Shown here: one piece after another, positions 56,396-64,000 of the stretch
How positions within the stretch are numbered: position 1 is the first letter of the stretch
How the letters are laid out: every line of letters begins with the position of its first letter
Source: Monosporascus cannonballus
Taxonomy: Eukaryota > Ascomycota > Sordariomycetes > Xylariales
Reading direction: 5' to 3'
NCBI GenBank assembly: GCA_004154925.1
Contig: QJNS01000020.1
Span: forward strand, 455,533-519,532
DNA length: 64,000 nucleotides
Notes under the pieces: generated by a model
What the model was told of the DNA's origin: nothing
Database searches by the model: none
Seen by the model: the letters and a program-made list of their open reading frames with translations, nothing else
Made by a program: the position numbers and the translations under genes

Positions 56396-59300
56396 ATGGA
56401 CGACCTCTTCGATGTCTTCGAGGACAAGCCGGCCGCTAAGTCAAATAGCGAGCCTCGGATCGAGTCCAAGGCCGAACTCCAATCATCTCCTCCCCCGGTG
56501 AAATCTAGGAAATCCAAGAGCAAGAGCAAGAAAAGGAACGCAGATGGGGACATGAAGAATGGCGATGCGGCGTCTGCGCCTTCTGCTCCAGAGGTTGGCA
56601 TGGCCGATATTCAGTCATCATCTCCCGAGCAAGACAGTGTTGATGGTACCGTATCCGAAAGCCACCAAGAGAGCAAGCGAAGACGAAAAGATGGCGCTGC
56701 AGAGCCTGTATTGACCGATACCTTCGAGACCGCCGAGTCCAGAGAGGTAGCCGCTGCGCCGGGATTCGCGCCCACCAAGGACGAGTCGGCTCTCGTGCTC
56801 TCCCACAACATCCAGCATCAGGTTGCGCTCCCGCCCGATCTCGATTACGAGTATGTTCCCTTGTCTGAGCACAAACCGCCCGAGGAACCGGCAAGGTCGT
56901 GGCCCTTCACTCTGGATCCCTTCCAGCGCTTGTCAATCTCTTCTATTGAGCGAGATGAGAGTGTGTTGGTCTCAGCGCATACCAGTGCTGGTAAGACTGT
57001 CGTGGCCGAGTACGCCATTGCTCAATGTCTCAAGAGGAACCAACGAGTCATCTACACCAGCCCCATCAAAGCCTTGAGTAATCAGAAATACCGAGAATTC
57101 AATGAGGCCTTTGGAGATGTGGGTCTGATGACCGGTGACGTGACCATCAACCCGACTGCTAGTTGCCTAGTCATGACCACCGAGATTCTCCGTTCTATGC
57201 TGTACAGGGGATCGGAGATCATGCGCGAGGTAGCGTGGGTTGTATTTGACGAGATCCACTACATGAGAGACAAAACTCGCGGTGTCGTCTGGGAGGAGAC
57301 CATCATCCTCTTGCCAGACAAGGTCCGATATGTCTTCTTATCTGCCACCATCCCCAACGCCTTCCAATTCGCCGAGTGGATTGCCAAGATTCATCGACAA
57401 GCATGTCACGTCGTCTATACCGATTTCCGGCCTACACCTCTTCAAAATTACTTTTTCCCAGCTGGTGGAACTGGGATCTTCCTGGTTGTCGACGAGAAGG
57501 GCGTTTTCCGAGAGAATAACTTCAACAAAACGATGCAGTTGATCGAGGAGAGGAAGGGAGCTGAGCCCAACGATATCGATGCAAGACAAAAAGGGAAGGG
57601 CAAGCATAAGAAGACGTTCAAGGGCGGCAAGGACGAGGGCCAAGCCGATATCCAGAAGATCATCAAGATGATCATGAGCAAGAACTTTAACCCCGTCATC
57701 GTGTTCAACTTCAGTAAGAGGGAATGCGAGATGATGGCCCTGAGCACCTCGAAATTCGCCTTCAACGACGATAGCGAGAAGACAATGGTACGGAAGGTAT
57801 TCAGTAGTGCCATCGAATCTCTTTCGGAAGAGGACCGAGAGCTTCCTCAGATTCAGAATATTCTCCCCCTGTTGGAGAAAGGTATAGGCGTACATCACTC
57901 CGGTCTACTGCCCATTCTCAAGGAGACCATCGAGATTCTCTTCCAGGAGGGCCTGATCAAGGTTCTATTTGCTACGGAAACCTTCTCTATTGGTTTAAAT
58001 ATGCCGGCGAAAACTGTGGTGTTCACCAGGGTCACGAAGTGGGATGGGACCACGACTCGACCAATAACCCCGTCCGAGTATATTCAGATGGCAGGTCGTG
58101 CCGGCCGAAGAGGTCTCGATGAACGCGGTATCGTCATCATGATGATCGATGATAAGATGGAACCCGACACAGCGAAGACCATTGTTGTTGGGCAACAGGA
58201 CCGTCTTAACTCTGCATTCTACCTGGGCTACAATATGGTTCTGAACCTTTTGAGAATTGAAGCAATATCGCCCGAGTTCATGTTAGAAAATTGCTTCTAT
58301 CAATTTCAAAATACCGCTAGCGTTGCGGGTTTGGAGCACGAATTGATGAAGATGCAGAAGGAGAGGGATGAGATGATCATCCCGGATGAAGCTACTGTTA
58401 AGGACTACTACGGACTACGTCAACAGATTTCTACGTACACGAAGGATATGCTCTCCGTCATCCAGCATCCGAATCACTGCCTAGAATTCCTGCAGCCAGG
58501 AAGACTAGTTCACATTACGGACCCCAAGACGGGGAAGGATTTCGGCTGGGGCGTCATCTTGAGCTTCACGAAGCGAAAGGACCCCAAGTTCGGCGAAAAG
58601 GAATATGAGCCTCAAGAGTCATACTTCGTCGACGTGTTCCTTCGCCTCGATCCGTCTTGCAATCCTTTCGGCCCTACAAACCCCACGACCGCTATGCCAG
58701 AAGGCGTAGCACCCTGTGGCCCCAGCCAAGATAGCATCTTCGAAGCCATACCTTGTATGCTCACTTGTGTTAAAGCTCTGAGTCAAATCCGGGTGTTCAT
58801 GCCTAAAGACGTGAAGAGCCGAGCAGACATTGAAGCGGTTAGGAAGACTCTTCTTAAGTCACTCAAGGAGGTGGAGCGCCGCTTTCCCGACGGCCTACCT
58901 ATCCTGGATCCTATCGAGAACATGAACATTACGGATGACTCGTTTAAGAAGCTGCTTCGAAAGATCGAGGTTCTCGAGTCGCGCCTGCTTGCCAACCCTC
59001 TCCACGGATCACCGCTTTTGCCTGGCCTGTGGGAACAATACTCGAAAAAGATCTCTCTTATTGATGACATTAAGGCGCTCAAGAAGAAGATCGCCAAGGC
59101 CCATTCAATCGCGCAGCTGGACGAGCTCAAGTCAAGAAAACGGGTTCTTAGACGTCTCGGCTTCATTAACGAATCTGAGGTTGTGGAGTTGAAGGCCCGC
59201 GTGGCATGTGAAATCTCCTCGACGGAAGGTCACGAGCTGCTGTTGTCGGAGTTGTTGTTCAACCGCTTCTTCAACGAGCTCAGCCCCGAGCTTTGTGCTG

Positions 59301-59767
59301 CCATTCTGAGTGTCTTCATCTTCGACGAAAGGGTGGAGGCTACCCCTCTCCCTGACGAACTGATGAAGCCATTCTCGCAGATTCAAGCCCAGGCACGGAT
59401 CATCGCTAAGGTCGGCCAGGAGAGCAAGCTCGACATCAACGAAGAGGAGTACGTCCAGGGACTGAAGTGGCAGCTAGTCGAGACTGTCTATGCCTGGGCA
59501 AAGGGAAAGCCGTTCGCCGAAGTCTGGTAAGTTTACTTTGTATTCAAATGGCCTCGATTTGATGTTCGCTGACTAATTATTTGTAGCAAAATGACCGACG
59601 CGTACGAGGGTTCCCTGATTCGTCTGTTCCGCCGTCTCGAGGAGTTACTACGTCAGATGGCACAGGCCGGAAAGGTAATGGGCAGCGAGGACTTGACTAG
59701 CAAGTTCGAGGAGAGTCTGGCCAAGATCCGCCGGGATATCGTTGCTGCCCAGTCCCTTTACCTTTGA
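56396..59767 (+). CDS. mtr4: Exosome RNA helicase Mtr4 (Ski2-like, TRAMP complex)
   Basis: Two exons, 56396-59526 and 59587-59767, give 1103 residues, the usual length. Mtr4 unwinds nuclear RNA and feeds it to the exosome, in TRAMP with a poly(A) polymerase and a zinc-knuckle protein. The N-terminal 130 residues are charged and disordered. The helicase core has SAHTSAGKT (Walker A, about residue 195), [12 protein letters not shown] (motif II, with Ile where DEVH is usual), FLSATIPN (motif III), [13 protein letters not shown] (motif IV region) and [12 protein letters not shown] (motif VI, about 563). The arch/KOW insertion (about 640-830) and the C-terminal DSHCT domain follow. The splice adds [25 protein letters not shown], the most conserved end of the family. 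Confidence 0.96.
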
Positions 59768-60442
59768 TTTTCCTATTTTATAATTTCTCGTGGATAGTTC
59801 AGCAGCGACTGTGACGACTCGTCGGATAACTCGACACGCGAGGCCTAATTAACGGGGCAAACCCGTCTTCGCGTCGTTGGGGGTTTGCTCCGAGTCGTCA
59901 CCGCCGCCACTGGTTGTTTGTTACCGAGGTAGACAGTCCTAGTCGTATTTGCATCTGCACTGGAGTTGGGAGAAATACCACTTGATTACTGACTGCAGAG
60001 AGGCCGCCGACGGAGGTATGCAGCGGTTCCCGTTGCTGCGCGCTGCGTTGCAGACACGGCGATGATACCGCTGCTTATCTCTCGAGGCCTGCCGGCGCTC
60101 ATGGGGAAGGAAGCGAGTTTCCACTGTAGTATTATGTAGTTCAACCCGAGCACCGCTAACGTTGGCGATGCTCAACCTGCCCCTTTCCTTCCTCGTTCTC
60201 TTGTTTAATGCTTGCTAGATCATGATGCGCGGAAGGGAAAGCCTAGGTCAGTCACATGAAGGGACAACTTTCTTCTGCCAAGGTGGTTTGTCGAGTTATA
60301 TACCGTCTGTAAACAATACGCCCCGCAACGCCGTGCTGTAGAATGTCTTAAAGCGTCCTACACCACCCACGGAAATCCGCACCGTGAACGCCGAGTAATG
60401 CAAATGCGAGCTCAACCCCCCGCGTAGAGGCCAACCACCGCT
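59768..60442. other. Intergenic, MTR4 3' flank with inverted repeats
   Basis: No gene. A nested inverted repeat at 59811-59901 lies 43 bases after the MTR4 stop codon; the rest is featureless. Confidence 0.5.
59811..59901. repeat. Nested inverted repeat (91 bp)
   Basis: Outer arms GTGACGACTCG (59811-59821) and CGAGTCGTCAC (59891-59901) are perfect 11-base complements. Inside, GCAAACCC (59857-59864) pairs with GGGTTTGC (59881-59888). The RNA could fold into a stem with an inner hairpin in the MTR4 3' untranslated region. Alternatively it is a tiny palindromic element; I see no clear target-site duplication. Confidence 0.8.
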
Positions 60443-61006
60443 TCACCCCTCCCCGGAAATCGCCCTGATGACCCCGATTAGGACGCTGAACAGCACGCCG
60501 ACGCCGACCATGAACCGGCTGCGGCCGCTCGCCATGCCCTCCTCGCGCATGAGCCAGGCACCGCTGCCCAGCGGCCACAGGAACCCCGTGACGACGCCGC
60601 GCACCAGGACGTCGATGGTGCCCGCGATTCCGGCCCCCGCGTCCCCTGCCCCGAACTCGTCCGCCTCCGTCCCGCCGATACCGCCGACACCGCCACCGTT
60701 ACCGCCTGCCAGGAACCCGCCGCCACCGTTGTTGTTGTTGTTGCTGCTGTGGTCGTGGCCCGGCGACGAGTCGATCCACTCGTCCTCCATCCGCCGGAAG
60801 CTGTCGGGCGACGGCAGCGTGTCCGGCGTGTACCGCGACGCGTGGATCGACCGGAACTGCAGCCGCAGCTGGTTCACCTCGGCTGGCGTCAGGCCCGCGC
60901 TCAGGAGCCGGTCGAAGCCCCGCGGCGCCGGGGTCGTGGTCGCGGTCGTAGTCGGGCCCGTCGCGGCTCCTACTCCGCCGGGGTGCGAGGACCCGGGCGC
61001 GAGCGC

Positions 61007-61037
<31 letters not shown>

Positions 61038-61570
61038 GAAGGCGGCGCGGCGGCGGCGGCGGCCTCCGCGGACAGCTCGGCCGACGTCAGGCTGTCGCCA
61101 ATGCTGCAGTTCACGTAGATGCGCTGGAGCGGGCGGCCGGGGACGGATTTGCCCTTGCCCTTCCCGTTTCCTGCCTCGTCTCCTCCTGTCCCTGGCTCCT
61201 TCGCACCGCCGCCGTAGCCATAGCCGTAGCCGCCGGCGGTGTATCCGGCGGTCGAAGAAGGAGGCGGCGGTGGGGGTGGCGGGGGCTTGAGGACAGCGCT
61301 CAGGACGGCGCCGTCGGGCAGGATCTTGCCGCCGTGGATGAAGCGCAGCCGGCGCTGCGAGTTGGGCTCGCTGAGCCGCGACCGGATCAGGTGCTTGAGC
61401 GACACCACCGTCGTCGTGCCCGGGTACGGGATGTCGAGCTCGAGGTCCGGCAGCGCGGCGCTGAAGCGGATCGTCAGGAGGAGCGGCTGCTGCTGCTGTT
61501 GCTGCTGCTGTTGGGAGGAGGGAGGGACGGGGGGCTTGAGAATGGGCGTGCCGCTGCCGGTGGTCGTCAT
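60443..61570 (-). CDS. DSC E3 ubiquitin ligase complex subunit 3-like protein
   Basis: Intronless, about 375 residues from the ATG at 61570, which has A at -3; an in-frame ATG at 61636 would add 22 residues but has a poorer context. After a polyQ run, a ubiquitin-like fold reads LLLTIRFSAALPDLELDIPY, then TVVSLKHLIRSRL and RRLRFIHGGKILPD. The C-terminal half has FDRLLSAGLTPAEVNQLRLQFRSIHASRY (DUF2407-type) and two hydrophobic helices near the end (VVTGFLWPLGSGAWL and FMVGVGVLFSVLIGVI). This arrangement is that of Dsc3, part of the Golgi/endosomal Dsc ligase that controls SREBP processing and membrane-protein quality in fungi. Poly-Pro, poly-Ser/Asn and poly-Gly tracts between the domains make it repeat-rich and may vary in length. 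Confidence 0.85.
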
Positions 61571-61636
61571 CTTTTCTCGGACGTCTGTGCGCGTGGATGT
61601 GTGAGGCTGCGGGGCATTGCGATGCTCATATTTCAT

Positions 61637-62251
61637 CCAACCTTAACGTCTGACTGAGGTAGTAAGGGTCCAAACTGCGTGATGAGATGCGGATGCAGAT
61701 GCCAAGCGCCCCGACCAGGGACAATGTGAAGGTAACGGTTTTTAGTGGGGCACGCGTGTGTCCCAGTGCAAGAAGGGCCTGCAAGGTCCCCCGGTTTCTG
61801 GGGAACGGGGGTGGCTCGAGCTTTACGATGGATCTTCCCCCAGCGTCTGGCTAATTGGCTGCGTCATTTCATGGGATATTGCGTGACGGACGAATCATGG
61901 AGGGAGCAGCCCATCCAAAATTCAATTAAGACATGCTCCGGTTGCTGAGTCAAGCCCGATCGCGGACTTGTATGCAATTATAGATACGGGGACTTGTCAA
62001 TTCGTAGCCCTTAAGCGCACACTTGCACTCATATATCATCGTATGCCACATAGACAATCCGACCGGGGTTGACCGGGTCTCTAGAGATAAGAGTAGAGGC
62101 TGCTATAGAAAAGAGAGTTTACTCTGCTTCCATGAAGTTTTTGCCTACCTGGGGGTTCTGTCATCGGAGTTTGCATCCCATCAACCCGCCGAGAGCATAC
62201 GGACTCTCCTGCCGGGTTTACGTTCCTCAGCACCGAGGTTTCCACTCAGCC
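61637..62251. other. Divergent promoter region DSC3-like / aminotransferase
   Basis: About 600 bases between opposite starts. Nothing beyond promoter sequence recognised. Confidence 0.4.
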
Positions 62252-64000
62252 ATGGCGGCCGAACTGCCGGCTAAGCTCAAGCCCGCGGCCCGGGTTGCTG
62301 GGCAGAGACAAGATGTCTGGTGAGACCTCTGTTCCCTATGCGGATCTCGAGGGTCTTCAGGGCCGGTAGAGAGCTTACTACCAATGCTGCGCCATGATTC
62401 TCCGAGAACGGCACGGCTCGTAGGAGTCCTCGCTGACGGGAGTCCATAGGTCCATCATCAACGAGGCCGCGGCAGCCTCGCCCAAGCAACCTATCGTGAA
62501 CATGGGACAGGGGTTCTTCGGCTACAATCCTCCGCCCTTCATCATCAGCGCCGCCAAGGACGCCCTGAACCGCGTGGAGTGCAACCAGTACAGTCCGACC
62601 AAGGGCAGGCCGCGGCTTAAGAAGGCTATCGCCGATGCTTACACGCCGTTCTGGAGCCATAAGTTAGACCCGGATACCGAGGTCACTATTACGACTGGTG
62701 CAAATGAAGGTGAGATAAGCTGTTCATAGTTATAGTAAAAGCTTGTCCGCTGATGGACATGTATAAGGCATGCTCAGCGCCTTCATGGCTTTCATTGAGC
62801 CCGGGGACGAAGTCATCATCTTCGAGCCCTTCTTTGACCAGTATGTGGCATCCTGTTCTAGGTTGTATGCCGATAATCGACCGTTTCCAGGTACATCAGC
62901 AACATCGAGATGCCCGGCGGCAAGATCGTCTATGTGCCCCTATCTCCGCCTAAGGACGGCGCAACGCGCACGTGCTCGTCCGCCGAGTGGACCGTGGACT
63001 TCGAGAAGCTGGAGAAGGCCATAACGCCCAAGACGAAGATGATCGTCATCAACACCCCCCGTAAGTTGTGGTCATATTGGCCCGCCCACCGGGGCTTGGC
63101 GGTCGCTGGCTGGGATGTGAAGGCTGACGCAGAACCTCCAGACAACCCGGTCGGCAAGGTCTTCTCGAAGGAGGAACTTCAGAGGATAGGCGACATCTGC
63201 GTGAAGAACGAGATCATCATCCTGTCCGACGAGGTATACGACCGGCTCTACTACGTCCCGTTCACGAGGATCGCGACGCTGTCCCCTGAGATTGAGAGGC
63301 TGACCCTCACTGTCGGCTCGGCCGGCAAGAACTTCTACGCCACCGGCTGGCGGGTTGGTAAGTTGAGAAGCGCTCAGTCGTTCCGCTTCGTTTGGAAACC
63401 TAACTCGCGGTGTCTAGGCTGGCTCATGGGCCCACCGCATTTGATCAAATACGTTTCTGCAGCCCACACGCGCATATGCTACTCGTCCGTCTCACCACTC
63501 CAGGAAGCATGCGCCGTAGGTACGTAATGTCACCCCTTTCTCCTTCCCCCCCTTCACCGCATTGTACCCCTTATAACGACAAGCTTCGCGCCGATACTCC
63601 TCAGGGAGGCTTAGTTTTTCTTTCTTTCTTTCATCCCCCCTGTGGATGCAACCGGATGCCTAACGGCACACACATAGGCTTCGAGCAAGCGGAACAAGAG
63701 GGCTTCTGGGACGAGACGGTGCGCGACATGCGGGGCAAGATGGCGCGGTTCAACGAGGTGTGGGACGAGCTGGGCCTCCCGTACACGGAGCCCGAGGGCG
63801 GGTACTTCGTCATGGTGAACATGGCCCGGGTCAAGATGCCGGCCGACTACCCGCTGCCGGCGCACGTGGCGTCGCGGCCGCGCGACTTCAAGCTCGCCTG
63901 GTTCCTCATCCAGGAGCTCGGCGTCGCCGCCATCCCGCCCACCGAGTTCTACACCGACGCCAGCGCCTGGATCGCCGAGGCCTACATGCGCTGCGCCGCC
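62252..64000 (+). CDS. Kynurenine aminotransferase (Bna3-like), partial at the right edge
   Basis: A class I/II PLP-dependent aminotransferase, likely turning kynurenine into kynurenic acid with 2-oxoglutarate. Seven exons are seen: 62252-62319, 62450-62709, 62768-62840, 62891-63060, 63142-63357, 63418-63519 and 63678 to the edge. The phases match throughout. Family blocks: IVNMGQGFFGYNPPPFI, CNQYSPTKGRPRLKKAI, ITTGANEGMLSAF (joined by splicing), EPGDEVIIFEPFFDQY, INTPHNPVGKVFS, ILSDEVYDRLYY and GSAGKNFYATGWRVGW, where the Lys is the PLP-binding residue. The Asn in TPHNPVGK and the Asp in LSDEVYD are the usual cofactor contacts. No mitochondrial presequence is evident. The open frame continues past position 64000, so the C-terminus is missing here. 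Confidence 0.92.

Noticed and set aside
60749..61657. 302-codon open frame antisense to the DSC3-like gene
   Set aside because: Arg/Gly-rich mirror of a GC-rich repeat-containing gene; the sense strand has clear domains.

Overview
The window is nuclear DNA of a filamentous ascomycete (Pezizomycotina, probably a Sordariomycete). The reasons are: protein-coding genes on both strands with short GT-AG introns, mostly 50-150 nt; codon use rich in C or G at third positions; intergenic DNA full of AGGT/ACCT words and C tracts; and fungal-type proteins (a Scd6/LSM14 with RGG tail, a Dsc3-like protein, a Lys2-type aminoadipate reductase, a fungal CPSF73 with a long acidic C-terminal part). I see no bacterial operon, CRISPR array, rRNA, convincing tRNA or intact transposon.

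Layout. Positions 1-7826 hold no gene I can support. Then come ARPC5 (Arp2/3 subunit, 7827-8634, +); a broken array of paired C2H2 zinc fingers (9500-12696, +); an NDUFAF5-type complex I assembly methyltransferase (13030-14160, -); the AP-2 alpha adaptin (15181-18541, +), whose last intron carries an assembly gap; a single-pass Ser/Thr-rich membrane protein of unknown function (19558-22617, +); a GT8 glycosyltransferase (24488-25890, +); a YggS/PLPBP pyridoxal-phosphate homeostasis protein (26595-28338, -); and a 5'-truncated, multiply frameshifted LYS2-like gene (28702-32493, -).

After that come BCD1 (33352-34638, +), SCD6/LSM14 (35425-37422, +), a 5 kb gene-poor stretch with a possible nitrilase remnant, TAF4 (42434-44442, -), CPSF73/YSH1 (45670-48797, +), a C2H2/leucine-zipper-like regulator with coding-like debris upstream (50302-52596, +), a small metallothionein-like protein (53739-54041, -), COX7C/yeast-Cox8 type cytochrome oxidase subunit (55246-55636, -), MTR4 (56396-59767, +), DSC3-like (60443-61570, -) and a kynurenine aminotransferase running off the right edge (62252-64000, +).

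The genes do not form a pathway cluster. Most are single-copy housekeeping genes: actin nucleation, endocytosis, mitochondrial respiration, vitamin B6 balance, snoRNP assembly, mRNA control, 3'-end cleavage, TFIID and nuclear RNA decay. Several pairs share divergent promoters (NDUFAF5/AP-2, LYS2-like/BCD1, TAF4/CPSF73, COX7C/MTR4, DSC3/aminotransferase). I found no clear undescribed multi-gene system. The most interesting observations are the decayed LYS2-like gene, the alternating two-type zinc-finger array with four breaks, the coding-like debris at 50.3-51.3 kb, the nested inverted repeat just after MTR4, the triple CATTCC cluster before CPSF73, and the intron that splits the CPSF73 metal-binding motif. 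Exon boundaries were set by hand from splice consensus and protein-family similarity; no alignment or expression data were used.
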